From Bacillota bacterium (GTDB taxonomy: Bacteria > Bacillota > Clostridia > Lachnospirales > Lachnospiraceae), in contig JAEZTJ010000091.1 in assembly GCA_023421505.1 (NCBI GenBank), positions 1 to 64,000 of the forward strand: 64,000 nt of DNA. The letters run 5' to 3'. Of the stretch, positions 54,621-63,001 are shown one piece after another. The position numbers and the translations under genes are program-made. The notes beneath the pieces are model-generated. The model was not told the DNA's origin. It was given only the letters and a program-made list of their open reading frames with translations, and ran no database searches. Each line of letters begins with the position of its first letter. Within the stretch, counting starts at the first letter, position 1.

Positions 54621-54740
54621 ATGAGTAAACAATCAAATCAAAGATACCGTAAGGAAATTGAAAAAGATAATCTGAAAAAGGCGGGAATGGATAATAACAG
54701 CAGCACTGCGTCGGCAGGAAACAGTCAGACTGGGAATAAG
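54621..54740 (+). CDS. Small hydrophilic protein, possible frameshift
   Basis: A 39-residue frame (MSKQSNQRYRKEIEKDNLKK then AGMDNNSSTASAGKQSDWE) with an AAAGGAAG ribosome site. One base shift in the GGAAAAC run would continue it as AGNSQTGNKINREFNAPSNKAN to 54783, which is more protein-like. A strong terminator follows, consistent with a short gene. It resembles small charged proteins of sporulating clostridia only in general composition; function unknown. Confidence 0.5.
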
Positions 54741-54808
54741 ATAAATAGAGAGTTTAATGCACCTTCAAATAAGGCAAATTGAAAATTACTAACAATCCTA
54801 TAGCGAAA

Positions 54809-54862
54809 AATACCTCTGCTTTACAAACGTTTGAGGCATTTTGTGCAGAGGTATTTTATTTC
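54809..54862 (+). terminator. Rho-independent terminator
   Basis: A perfect 12-bp stem AAATACCTCTGC / GCAGAGGTATTT (54809-54820 and 54845-54856) with a T-rich tail. It lies between the small gene and the convergent racemase gene. Confidence 0.8.
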
Positions 54863-54892
54863 ACTTTTTATGTTTTTGAACCAATACAGGTT

Positions 54893-55585
54893 TCATATTT
54901 CCAAACTGCGGGAGGCAGCACTCTTTGCATGGATTAAGGTGGTGTCATATAGAGGGATTTTGGTATTATCCTGATGGATTAATAATCCGATTTCTGTACA
55001 GCCAAGTATGATTCCCTCAGCACCTTGATCTGTTAGTTCGCTTAATATGGATAAAAGCCTTTGTCGTGATGCAGCATCTATAATTCCAAGACATAATTCG
55101 TGATAAATGGTATGATTGATGAATTCTCTGTCTGCTTTTTCGGGTATGATTACAGTAATCCCCCGTTCTATTAGCTTTGATTTATAAAAGTCCTGTTCCA
55201 TGGTATATTTTGTGCCAAGCAATGCAACTGTTTTTACATTATTTTTCTGCAATTCATCAGCAGTGACTTCAGCAATATGTAATAGAGGAATTTGGACCTG
55301 TTCTTTTACCTTGTCCGCCACCTTATGCATCGTATTCGTACAGATGATAATAAAATCAGCACCCGCACGTTCCAAGCTCTGGGCTGCTTTTGTTAAAATC
55401 TCAGCACCTTTTTCCCAGTCACCACGGGCCTGGCTTTCTTCAACTTCCTGAAAGTCTACACTGTAAAGAATACAGTTTGAAGAATGAAAGCCACCTAGCT
55501 TCTCTTTAATTTCACGATTTATTATTTGGTAGTAGGTGACGGTGCTTTCCCAGCTCATACCGCCTATTAGTCCAATTGTTTTCAT
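54893..55585 (-). CDS. Aspartate/glutamate racemase family protein
   Basis: A 230-residue PLP-independent racemase. The two catalytic Cys lie in IICTNTMHKVAD (Cys about 83) and ILGCTEIGLLI (Cys about 195), and the N-terminal GLIGGMSWESTVTYYQIINR is the family hallmark. It probably converts L- and D-aspartate, though hydantoin racemases are related. GAGG ribosome site. No peptidoglycan genes are adjacent. Confidence 0.92.
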   Translation of the reverse strand: MKTIGLIGGMSWESTVTYYQIINREIKEKLGGFHSSNCILYSVDFQEVEESQARGDWEKGAEILTKAAQSLERAGADFIIICTNTMHKVADKVKEQVQIPLLHIAEVTADELQKNNVKTVALLGTKYTMEQDFYKSKLIERGITVIIPEKADREFINHTIYHELCLGIIDAASRQRLLSILSELTDQGAEGIILGCTEIGLLIHQDNTKIPLYDTTLIHAKSAASRSLEI

Positions 55586-55786
55586 ATTTTACCTCATTCC
55601 TGTGCTTTTTTGTGTATCTCCATTTCACTTTTGATATTATTCGCAAGCCTCGTATTCGAGGTCTAGGGCTCGTATTCATATACGTGAGACAATTTATGAG
55701 AATATATTGTATAAGTTGACTTTTAAGGGCAGTATAGCATATTTTATTTTCTGTGTAAATATAGATATGGGTAATTATGGCATGAA

Positions 55787-55835
55787 AAGAAAGCAGTCTA
55801 ACCTGTAAATTGTTGATCGGAAAAGCTGCTTTCTT
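55787..55835 (-). terminator. Terminator hairpin
   Basis: A perfect 10-bp stem AAGAAAGCAG / CTGCTTTCTT (55787-55796 and 55826-55835), followed on the minus strand by TTTTC. It ends the minus-strand membrane protein gene. Confidence 0.7.
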
Positions 55836-55865
55836 ATTCTGTATTTTGTTATCCGGTAATTTAGC

Positions 55866-56192
55866 CTAATAATAATAACCGGAATGGTGACTTCGATGTC
55901 TATGACTGTTTTGTTGAGGTCTTGAAACGGAACTGCTGCTTTGTGCATCTGTTTTTTCACCGACGCTTTGACTAATATTTTCTGTATGTTTTGGCTTTTT
56001 CTTTCCTTCCTCTGAGCCGGAGGATATCGTACTATCCGCAGAGTTTCTTCTTCGCGTACCGATATGAATCCCAAGTGAAAGGCCAAGCAGAAAGAAAACA
56101 ACGATTAATATGATATATATAATCAGAAAGTTGGTGCTATTAATAATATTCAATAGAAGAGTAACTCCGGAATCAGCCATTGCGCTTACCAT
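55866..56192 (-). CDS. Small single-pass membrane protein
   Basis: An approximately 108-residue protein with one strong membrane segment (FLIIYIILIVVFFLLGLSLGI, about 23-43) then an Arg-rich stop-transfer (GTRRRNS) and a Ser/His-rich cytoplasmic tail ending in SHRHRSHHSGYYY. The His-rich end could bind metal. No family recognised. AAAGGTG precedes the ATG at 56192; the matching terminator supports a real gene. Confidence 0.65.
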   Translation of the reverse strand: MVSAMADSGVTLLLNIINSTNFLIIYIILIVVFFLLGLSLGIHIGTRRRNSADSTISSGSEEGKKKPKHTENISQSVGEKTDAQSSSSVSRPQQNSHRHRSHHSGYYY

Positions 56193-56429
56193 AATATGAC
56201 ACACCTTTACAAATATTTCACTATCTATATATGCAATAGGACTGACTGTAGTTACTTGTATTTCAAATTAAATTTAATGATATATTTCCAATAACTAACC
56301 ATAGACTAAATAAGAAAGGATTACTTGTACATATGAATTTTATCTGTTATAATTCATTCTGACATTAATTAAAGCTATATAATTTCGTAATTATCTAAAT
56401 TAAAACTATTAAATCCAAGGGGGATACAA

Positions 56430-57989
56430 ATGGAGAATGTACAAATACTCATCGTCATGTGCATATACATGACCTTGGTAATTGGTATTGGCTTATATTT
56501 TTCAAAGCGTGCCAATGCCAACTCAGAGAATTATTTTCTCGGGGGAAGGTCTTTAGGACCCTGGGTTGCAGCAATGAGCGCGGAAGCCTCCGATATGAGC
56601 GGCTGGCTTCTGATGGGACTGCCGGGCGTGGCATATTTTTATGGATTAAGTGATGCAGTCTGGACAGCGATTGGCTTACTTGCCGGAACCTATATCAATT
56701 GGCTGCTTGTTGCAAAAAGGCTGCATTCCTATTCGATCATTGCAGGTGATTCCATTACATTACCAGAATTTTTCAGTAACCGTTATAAGGAAAAGAATAA
56801 GATAATCATGACAATAGCGGCATTATTTATTTTCGTATTCTTTACAGTTTATGCTTCCAGTTGTTTTAAGACGGTAGGAAAGCTGTTCAATTCCTTGTTC
56901 GGAGTTCCGTACCATTACATGTTAATTGCTGGTGCAATATTTGTAATCATCTATACTTTTCTCGGAGGCTTTTTGGCGGAGAGCGCCTCTGATTTTATGC
57001 AGGCAATTGTTATGATCATAGCGCTTACGATCGTTTTGATTACAGCAGTTGTTTATGCGGGCGGCCCTGGAGAAGTATATAATAATTTGAAAGAAATTCC
57101 CGGATTTTTAAACTTCTTTGGAATTGCTTCTCCGGAATTAAAGGACAAGGTTCAGCAGCTTTCTGAGAGTGGCAAGCCTCTGTTTGGTGAGGCGGCTCCT
57201 TATGGAATATTTACTATTTTGTCAACGTTATCCTGGGGATTAGGGTACTTTGGTATGCCTCAGGTATTACTTCGCTTTATGGCTATCAGAAAGCATAAGG
57301 AGCTGAAACAGTCCAGAAGAATTGCTACAGTATGGTGTGCAATTTCCTTATTTGCGGCTGTATCTATCGGTTTAGTCGGACGGGCAGCGTTTCCTGTCGA
57401 GCATTTAACAAGCGGAGATGCAGAGAATATATTTATCACATTATCGACTAATTTACTACCGACAGTAATTGCAGGCTTTGCAATGGCAGGTATTCTGGCT
57501 GCAACGATCAGTTCGTCAGATTCCTATCTGCTGATTGCCTCCTCGGCTGCATCTAAGAATATATTCCAAGGTATATTTAAAAAGAATGCCACAGAGAAAC
57601 AGGTAATGACAGTATCAAGAATCATATTGGTGGTCTTAGCATTAGTTGGTATCATAATCGCACTGGATGAAAAGAGCGTTATATTTAAGGTCGTAGCCTT
57701 TGCCTGGGCAGGCTTTGGTGCAACCTTTGGACCATTAATGTTATTCTCCCTTTTTTGGAAGAGAACAACCAAGGAAGGTGCCATTGCCGGGATGCTGGCA
57801 GGTGGAATTATGGTATTTGTCTGGAAGCTTTTGATTAGACCGATAGGAGGTAATATTTTCGGTATATATGAACTTCTTCCCGCATTTATTTTTTCCTGTA
57901 TTGTAATCGTAGTTGTATCCTTACTTACAAAAGCACCAGAGCAGGACGTTCAGAAGGAATTCGAAGCAGCAAAAGCTTACACAGACTAG
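56430..57989 (+). CDS. putP: Sodium/proline symporter
   Basis: A 519-residue sodium:solute symporter of the PutP type with about 13 membrane segments. Signatures are GGRSLGPWVAAMSAEASDMSGWLLMGLPG near the start and WGLGYFGMPQVLLRFMAIR in the middle, together with AGILAATISSSDSYLLIASSA, which holds sodium-binding Ser residues. It imports proline with sodium and serves nutrition or osmotic adjustment. CAAGGGGG ribosome site. Monocistronic. Confidence 0.93.
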   Translation: MENVQILIVMCIYMTLVIGIGLYFSKRANANSENYFLGGRSLGPWVAAMSAEASDMSGWLLMGLPGVAYFYGLSDAVWTAIGLLAGTYINWLLVAKRLHSYSIIAGDSITLPEFFSNRYKEKNKIIMTIAALFIFVFFTVYASSCFKTVGKLFNSLFGVPYHYMLIAGAIFVIIYTFLGGFLAESASDFMQAIVMIIALTIVLITAVVYAGGPGEVYNNLKEIPGFLNFFGIASPELKDKVQQLSESGKPLFGEAAPYGIFTILSTLSWGLGYFGMPQVLLRFMAIRKHKELKQSRRIATVWCAISLFAAVSIGLVGRAAFPVEHLTSGDAENIFITLSTNLLPTVIAGFAMAGILAATISSSDSYLLIASSAASKNIFQGIFKKNATEKQVMTVSRIILVVLALVGIIIALDEKSVIFKVVAFAWAGFGATFGPLMLFSLFWKRTTKEGAIAGMLAGGIMVFVWKLLIRPIGGNIFGIYELLPAFIFSCIVIVVVSLLTKAPEQDVQKEFEAAKAYTD

Positions 57990-58074
57990 GCTGTCAAATT
58001 TACTCTTTTGAAGAAAAAGGCAGAGTATTATTACACCTGATAATTAGCAATAATAATATAATCTTAAAATAGTA

Positions 58075-58104
58075 TTGACAAATCAAGTTTATGGTAGTTA
58101 TAAT
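58075..58104 (+). promoter_or_regulatory. Promoter upstream of the ModC-type gene
   Basis: TTGACA (58075-58080), an 18-bp spacer and TATAAT (58099-58104). The inverted repeat TGGTA-GTTATAAT-TACCA overlaps the -10 box and could bind a repressor. Confidence 0.7.
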
Positions 58105-58150
58105 TACCACAAATCAGCAAATGAAAATACATTATTTTTTACTATATAGC

Positions 58151-58202
58151 TTGTCATTACAAATTGACAAAGGCGTCTTGGATTATTCTAAGGCGCTTTT
58201 TT
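58151..58202 (+). terminator. Leader terminator (attenuator) before the ModC-type gene
   Basis: A hairpin TTGTCA...TGACAA (58151-58170) is followed by GCGTCTTGG / CTAAGGCGC (58173-58196, two G:U pairs) and six Ts. It lies between the promoter and the gene, so transcription must read through it. It resembles the leader hairpin before nifH. Confidence 0.7.
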
Positions 58203-58239
58203 GATATCTGGAGAGGGCATAAGAAGTGGAGGAAGGTAC

Positions 58240-59295
58240 ATGGGCCTGATTGTTGATATTGAGAAATGCTATAAAAACTTCTCCCTTAACATAAAAATTG
58301 ATACAGAAAATAAACCCATCGGTTTTCTGGGCGCTTCAGGCTGCGGTAAGAGTCTGACTTTAAAATGTATTGCTGGCATTGAGACGCCGGACAGAGGGAA
58401 AATTCTCCTGAATGAAAGAGTTTTATACGATTCTGAGAAAGGGATTAACCTAAAGCCCCAAAAACGATGTGTTGGATATATGTTTCAAAATTATGCACTT
58501 TTTCCGAATATGACAGTAAGAGAGAATATTGAGCTAGCTATAAAAGATAAGAAAAACAAAAAGACGGAGGCGGAAAAGCTACTTACAGTATTTCGCTTAT
58601 CCAACTTAGAAAACTGTTATCCAAACCAGCTTTCAGGAGGGGAACAGCAAAGGACTGCATTAGCAAGAATGATGGTATTAAAACCGGAGGCTATGCTATT
58701 TGACGAGCCGTTCTCAGCACTTGATTCCTATCTGAAGGAGGAACTGCAGCAGGAGCTTTTGGAGGTATTAAAGGATTATCGGGGAGACATTCTTATGGTA
58801 TCCCACAGCAGGGATGAATTATACCGGTTCTGTAAATCCATAATCGTAATCAGCCAGGGGAAGAAGGTGGAAGCCGGAAACAAGGAGGATGTTTTTGGTA
58901 ACCCATCTGATGTTATCACAGCAAGGCTGACTGGTTGTAAAAACATATCGAAGGCTGTCAGAGTATCGAATTATGAAATATATGCTTTTGATTGGAATAT
59001 TCAACTTCATACTGACAGATTGGTAGAAGCAGATATTAGCTATGTAGGTATCCGCGCACATAATATCCGACTGAGTAAGGATAAGGATATGACAAATACT
59101 CTTCCTGTTACTCTGGCAGGATTATCCGAGGGACCCTTTGAGTACAGTCTGATCTTAAATAACGGCTCACAAGGGAAGCTTTGGTGGATTTTATCAAAAC
59201 AGGAATGGAGAAATCAGCTTAAGGAACAGCCGCCGACTAAAATTACTTTGCCTGCTGAGAGGCTTCTTCTCTTAAAGGGTAAACTGCTGGATTAA
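58240..59295 (+). CDS. modC: Molybdate ABC transporter ATPase, ModC type
   Basis: A 351-residue ATPase. Walker A is GASGCGKSLT, Q-loop FQNYALFPNMTV, signature LSGGEQQR, Walker B AMLFDEPFSALDSY, then a C-terminal TOBE-like region (about 225-351, KAVRVSNYEIYAF, SYVGIRAHNIRLS) as in ModC or CysA. Its place before the nif genes suggests molybdate uptake for nitrogenase; sulfate or tungstate is possible. No modA/modB genes are adjacent, so partners must be elsewhere. GGAGGAAGG sets the start at 58240. Confidence 0.85.
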   Translation: MGLIVDIEKCYKNFSLNIKIDTENKPIGFLGASGCGKSLTLKCIAGIETPDRGKILLNERVLYDSEKGINLKPQKRCVGYMFQNYALFPNMTVRENIELAIKDKKNKKTEAEKLLTVFRLSNLENCYPNQLSGGEQQRTALARMMVLKPEAMLFDEPFSALDSYLKEELQQELLEVLKDYRGDILMVSHSRDELYRFCKSIIVISQGKKVEAGNKEDVFGNPSDVITARLTGCKNISKAVRVSNYEIYAFDWNIQLHTDRLVEADISYVGIRAHNIRLSKDKDMTNTLPVTLAGLSEGPFEYSLILNNGSQGKLWWILSKQEWRNQLKEQPPTKITLPAERLLLLKGKLLD

Positions 59296-59360
59296 AAGGA
59301 ATAGTATAAATTGTGCAAAAACGAAGTTAAAACATGGCTGATTTTTAACAATTCGATGTA

Positions 59361-59389
59361 TTGAAACATAATTTGGTAGATGTTAGAAT
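59361..59389 (+). promoter_or_regulatory. nif operon promoter
   Basis: TTGAAA (59361-59366), a 17-bp spacer and TAGAAT (59384-59389). It gives a leader of about 170 nucleotides before nifH. No sigma-54 type site (GG-N10-GC) was seen in this interval. Confidence 0.6.
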
Positions 59390-59454
59390 TGCAACCATAG
59401 AAATTGTAAAACAGTAACGTATACAATTTCATGCCGGCATAAATATATGGCTTG

Positions 59455-59530
59455 GAAGCTGTCAGCAGTTACAGCCAAAACTCTTTAGACAGAGGCGTCA
59501 TTACTATAAGTAATGGCGCCTATTTTTCTA
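59455..59530 (+). terminator. Leader terminator (attenuator) before nifH
   Basis: GCTGT...ACAGC (59458-59475) is followed by AGGCGTCATTAC-TATAA-GTAATGGCGCCT (59493-59521, 12 bp with one G:U) and a T-run. A small CTCT/AGAG stem (59481-59494) overlaps the foot of the terminator. It lies 40 bp before the nifH start, so expression depends on readthrough. Confidence 0.75.
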
Positions 59531-59566
59531 CAAGATTATAAAAATTTTGATTAGGAGGTAATTATT

Positions 59567-60388
59567 ATGAGACAGGTTGCGATTTATGGAAAAGGCGGTA
59601 TCGGTAAATCTACTACAACACAGAATTTGACGGCAGGCCTCGGCGAAATGGGGAAGAACATCATGATTGTTGGCTGTGATCCGAAGGCTGACTCTACAAG
59701 ACTCATCTTAGGCGGACTTGCACAGAAGACAGTACTTGACACCCTGCGGGAGGAGGGAGAGGATATCGACCTCGATTTTATCATGAAGAGAGGCTTTGCC
59801 AATATCCGCTGTGTAGAATCAGGCGGTCCGGAGCCCGGCGTTGGCTGCGCAGGACGAGGTATCATCACCTCGATTAATTTACTGGAACAGTTAGGTGCTT
59901 ATACGGATGATCTTGATTATGTATTTTACGATGTACTCGGTGATGTTGTATGCGGTGGCTTCGCTATGCCAATCCGTGAAGGAAAAGCACAGGAAATTTA
60001 TATCGTAGCCTCCGGTGAAATGATGGCATTATATGCAGCAAACAATATTTCCAAAGGAATTCAAAAATATGCCAGCACCGGCGGTGTTAGACTTGGCGGT
60101 ATCATCTGTAACTCCAGAAAGGTTGACGGTGAGGCAGAGCTGGTTGCTGCATTTGCGAGGGAATTAGGCTCTCAGATGATTCACTTTGTTCCAAGAGATA
60201 ATATGGTTCAAAGAGCGGAGATTAACAAGAAGACAGTGATTGACTATGATCCGTCTGCAAATCAGGCAGATGAGTACCGGCAACTAGCACAGAAGATTGA
60301 CGGCAATGATATGTTCGTCATTCCGAAGCCGATGAAGCAGGAAAGACTTGAGGAATTACTGATGGAACATGGTATTTTGGATATCTAA
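59567..60388 (+). CDS. nifH: Nitrogenase iron protein
   Basis: The 273-residue dinitrogenase reductase; the length matches clostridial NifH. The P-loop is GKGGIGKST (9-17). The 4Fe-4S ligands are Cys94 (GVGCAGRGI) and Cys129 (DVVCGGFAMP), and Arg97 is the usual ADP-ribosylation site. The dimer passes electrons to NifDK with ATP hydrolysis. AGGAGG ribosome site. It heads the operon nifH-nifI1-nifI2-nifD-nifK, with a leader terminator upstream and a MITE-like element downstream before nifI1. Confidence 0.97.
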   Translation: MRQVAIYGKGGIGKSTTTQNLTAGLGEMGKNIMIVGCDPKADSTRLILGGLAQKTVLDTLREEGEDIDLDFIMKRGFANIRCVESGGPEPGVGCAGRGIITSINLLEQLGAYTDDLDYVFYDVLGDVVCGGFAMPIREGKAQEIYIVASGEMMALYAANNISKGIQKYASTGGVRLGGIICNSRKVDGEAELVAAFARELGSQMIHFVPRDNMVQRAEINKKTVIDYDPSANQADEYRQLAQKIDGNDMFVIPKPMKQERLEELLMEHGILDI

Positions 60389-60400
60389 AAATATTAGATG

Positions 60401-60541
60401 ATTGCGAAACTATATAGTTTTATTAATTGTATACACACTAGATACATATTCCTTCGCTCCAACGCTCCTTCGGGCTTAACTTCCGCTTCGGAATAGTATC
60501 TAATGTGTATACAATAGTTAAAGTTTATGAGTTTCGCAAAT
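60401..60541. repeat. MITE-like element between nifH and nifI1
   Basis: Ends ATTGCGAAAC / GTTTCGCAAAT are inverted repeats. ATTGTATACACACTAG... pairs with ...CTAATGTGTATACAAT in a long stem. The centre (CCTTCGCTCCAACGCTCC) is the reverse complement of the centre of the 50.7-kb element, so the two lie in opposite orientation. It has no gene. It occupies nearly all of the 188-bp nifH-nifI1 spacer. Confidence 0.8.
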
Positions 60542-60576
60542 GCCTATCTAAAAAATATATTATGGAGGTGCACATT

Positions 60577-60903
60577 ATGATTTTAGTAAGAGCAATTATT
60601 CGTCCCGAGAAGGTCGGTATCGTATTATCGGAGCTATTGTCTGCAGGTTTTCCTGCGGTTACAAAAATGGATGTATACGGACGCGGAAAGCAAAAGGGTG
60701 TTAAGGTTGGCGAGGTATTTTATGACGAGATTCCCAAGGAGATGTTACTCATGGTGATCGATGAGAAGGATAAAGAGGATGTTGTTAAAATAATCATGAA
60801 ATATGCAAGAACCGGAGAGAATGGAAACTTCGGCGATGGCAGAATTTTCGTAAGTCCTGTTGAAGAGGCCTATACCATCAGCACTAAGAAAAAAGGATTA
60901 TAG
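60577..60903 (+). CDS. nifI1: Nitrogen regulatory PII-like protein NifI1
   Basis: A 108-residue GlnB-family protein. MILVRAIIRPEKVGIVLSEL is the first strand and helix; the T-loop has YGRGKQKGVKVGEVFYDEIP, and the end GDGRIFVSPVEEAYTI is typical. In archaea and clostridia NifI1 and NifI2 form a complex that binds dinitrogenase and blocks it when ammonium is present, relieved by 2-oxoglutarate. GGAGG sets the start at 60577. Confidence 0.96.
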   Translation: MILVRAIIRPEKVGIVLSELLSAGFPAVTKMDVYGRGKQKGVKVGEVFYDEIPKEMLLMVIDEKDKEDVVKIIMKYARTGENGNFGDGRIFVSPVEEAYTISTKKKGL

Positions 60904-60912
60904 ATGAAGTGT

Positions 60913-60991
60913 GGAGGAGAAATCCTCCAAAAAGAAGGGAGGAGAAATCCTCCATAAAGAAGGAGGAGAAATCCTCCAAAAAGAAGGAGGA
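60913..60991 (+). promoter_or_regulatory. Tandem ribosome-site-like hairpins before nifI2
   Basis: Three direct copies of GGAGGAGAAATCCTCC (60913-60928, 60938-60953, 60962-60977; period 24-25 bp) each form a 6-bp stem with a GAAA tetraloop. A fourth GGAGGA (60986-60991), lacking its partner, is the ribosome site of nifI2, eight bases before its ATG. Confidence 0.85.
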
Positions 60992-60999
60992 TTGAAGGC

Positions 61000-61383
61000 A
61001 TGAAGGAAGTAATGGCTATTGTCAGGCAGAATAAAGTTAACGTTACAAAGGAAGCGCTAGCACAAGCCGGAGTACCTGCATTTACCTGTAGAAAAGTACT
61101 TGGACGGGGCAAGAAGCTGATTGATATGACGCTTCTTACATCCATTGTTGATTCCGGTGAAATACCCGCGAATACTACCGGAGAATATTTATCAGAAACC
61201 AGCCGCTTAATCTCTAAGAGAGTATTTACCTTAATTGTAGAGGATGCTGATGTAGATATGGTCGTGAATACAATAATGGATGTAAACTCAACAGGTAATC
61301 CGGGAGATGGTAAAATATTTATACTTCCGATTAATGAAAGCTACAGAGTACGTAACGGTGAGTCAACTACAGAAGCTTATTAG
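61000..61383 (+). CDS. nifI2: Nitrogen regulatory PII-like protein NifI2
   Basis: A 127-residue GlnB-family protein, partner of NifI1. The first strand is MKEVMAIVRQNKVNVTKEAL, the family GRGK is at about 36-39, with a long, different T-loop, and the end is GDGKIFILPINESYRV. With NifI1 it controls nitrogenase after translation. Its ribosome site is the last unit of the hairpin array. It is followed by nifD after 19 bp. Confidence 0.96.
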   Translation: MKEVMAIVRQNKVNVTKEALAQAGVPAFTCRKVLGRGKKLIDMTLLTSIVDSGEIPANTTGEYLSETSRLISKRVFTLIVEDADVDMVVNTIMDVNSTGNPGDGKIFILPINESYRVRNGESTTEAY

Positions 61384-61402
61384 CGGCAGAAAGGAGGTTA
61401 TT

Positions 61403-63001
61403 ATGAATGCAATGAATAAAGTGCTGGATCAGTATAGCTCCAGAGTATATAAAAATCGGAAAGAGCATATGGTTGATGTCAATAATAATGAAAACAATAA
61501 TGAAATTGCAGCGAATGTTCGAACCATTCCGGGTGTCATAACCCAAAGAGGCTGCTGCTTTGCAGGCTGTAAGGGCGTTGTTGTAGGACCGATTAAGGAT
61601 GCCTTCATTATTACCCACGGACCAATCGGGTGCGCTTATTATTCCTGGGGAACCAGAAGGCATAAAGCAAAAAAAGGGGAGGGTGAGGACAATTATCTAC
61701 AGTACTGCTTCTCAACCGATTTACAGGAGCCGGATATCGTGTTCGGTGGTGAGAAAAAGTTAAAAAAGGCAATTAATGAAGCAATGGATTTATTTCATCC
61801 TAAAACGATCATGATCTGTTCTACTTGTCCTGTCGGCTTAATTGGTGATGATATTCATGCAGTGGCAAAATGGGCAGAAAAGGAATATGGAATCAAATGC
61901 ATCGCCTTTAGCTGTGAGGGCTATAAGGGCGTCAGCCAGTCCGCAGGACATCATATCGCCAATAATCAGTTAATCAAATATGTAATCGGTGAAGGAGACC
62001 GTAAAATCACCAATAAATTCTCCATCAATATCTTAGGTGAGTATAACATCGGCGGTGATGGCTGGGAGACAGAAAGACTATTAAAGAGAATCGGTTATGA
62101 GGTAGTATCTACCTTTACCGGAGGCTCTAAAATGGATGATATTGCAAACGCACATCAGGCAAACTTAAGTATCGTACAATGTCATCGTTCCATTAACTAT
62201 ATCGCCGAACTTATTGAGACGAAATATGGGATCCCCTGGATGAAGGTAAATTTTATCGGTGTTGATGCTACGATTGAATCCTTAAGAAATATTGCAAAAT
62301 TCTTTGATGACCCTGAACTATCAGCAAAAACAGAAGCAGTCATTGCTGACGAACTAGATCATATCGAACAGGATATGGCGTACTATAAGAGTAAGCTGAA
62401 GGGTAAGACAGCAGCTATCTATGTAGGCGGTTCCAGAGCACATCATTATCAATTTCTCTTAAAGGATCTTGGGGTTCATACCATACTTGCAGGTTACGAA
62501 TTCGGTCATAGAGAAGAATACGAGGGCCGGGAGGTTATTCCTTTTATCAAACCGGATGCTGACTCAAAGAATATTGAATCCATAACAGTTGAACCTGAGG
62601 TCGAGAAATTCCATGTTTATCTATCGGAGGAGGACTTAAATAAGCTAAAGGAAGAGAAGCTGATCGACTATTACGGCGGTATGGTTAGGGATATGCAAAA
62701 CGGTACCTATATGGTGGATGATTTAAACCATTTTGAGACAGAAGAATTCTTAAAGCTATTAAAGCCGGACATTTTCTTCTCTGGTATCAAGGATAAATAT
62801 GTGGCACAGAAGGGCGGTACCTTATCCAGACAGCTGCACTCCTATGACTATAGCGGACCTTATTCCTGCTTCCGCGGCGCCGTTAATTTTGCAAGGGATA
62901 CCTCGATGGGGATCCATACCCCGGCCTGGAGTTATGTGAAAGCACCTTGGAAGACAGCTCCGATTCTAGAAGGGACATTGGGAGGTGAAAAAGTATGCTA
63001 G
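61403..63001 (+). CDS. nifD: Nitrogenase molybdenum-iron protein alpha chain
   Basis: A 532-residue NifD with the clostridial insertion (about 50 residues, region about 390-445). P-cluster Cys are C51, C77 and C142. FeMo-cofactor ligands or neighbours are Q179, H183 (SQSAGHH), C260 (IVQCHRS) and H479 (QLHSYDYSGPY), matching the residues of molybdenum nitrogenase. An AAGGAGG site sets the start at 61403, 20 bp after nifI2. The stop overlaps nifK by seven bases. Nothing suggests a V or Fe-only type. Confidence 0.97.
   Translation: MNAMNKVLDQYSSRVYKNRKEHMVDVNNNENNNEIAANVRTIPGVITQRGCCFAGCKGVVVGPIKDAFIITHGPIGCAYYSWGTRRHKAKKGEGEDNYLQYCFSTDLQEPDIVFGGEKKLKKAINEAMDLFHPKTIMICSTCPVGLIGDDIHAVAKWAEKEYGIKCIAFSCEGYKGVSQSAGHHIANNQLIKYVIGEGDRKITNKFSINILGEYNIGGDGWETERLLKRIGYEVVSTFTGGSKMDDIANAHQANLSIVQCHRSINYIAELIETKYGIPWMKVNFIGVDATIESLRNIAKFFDDPELSAKTEAVIADELDHIEQDMAYYKSKLKGKTAAIYVGGSRAHHYQFLLKDLGVHTILAGYEFGHREEYEGREVIPFIKPDADSKNIESITVEPEVEKFHVYLSEEDLNKLKEEKLIDYYGGMVRDMQNGTYMVDDLNHFETEEFLKLLKPDIFFSGIKDKYVAQKGGTLSRQLHSYDYSGPYSCFRGAVNFARDTSMGIHTPAWSYVKAPWKTAPILEGTLGGEKVC

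Noticed and set aside
55775..56101. Alternative minus-strand frame overlapping the small membrane protein
   Set aside because: Lower protein likeness, no ribosome site, and it runs through the terminator hairpin.
58201..58239. Longer N terminus of the ModC-type protein from a TTG
   Set aside because: It would start inside the leader terminator; GGAGGAAGG fits the ATG at 58240.
59397..59566. ANTAR-type dual hexaloop motif or molybdenum-cofactor riboswitch in the nif leader
   Set aside because: The loops do not show the A1/G4 pattern and the cofactor riboswitch consensus is not recognisable, so only a terminator-type leader is claimed.
60913..60991. CRISPR-like array
   Set aside because: Regular repeats, but units are 16 bp with 8-9 bp A-rich gaps, no spacers and no cas genes.
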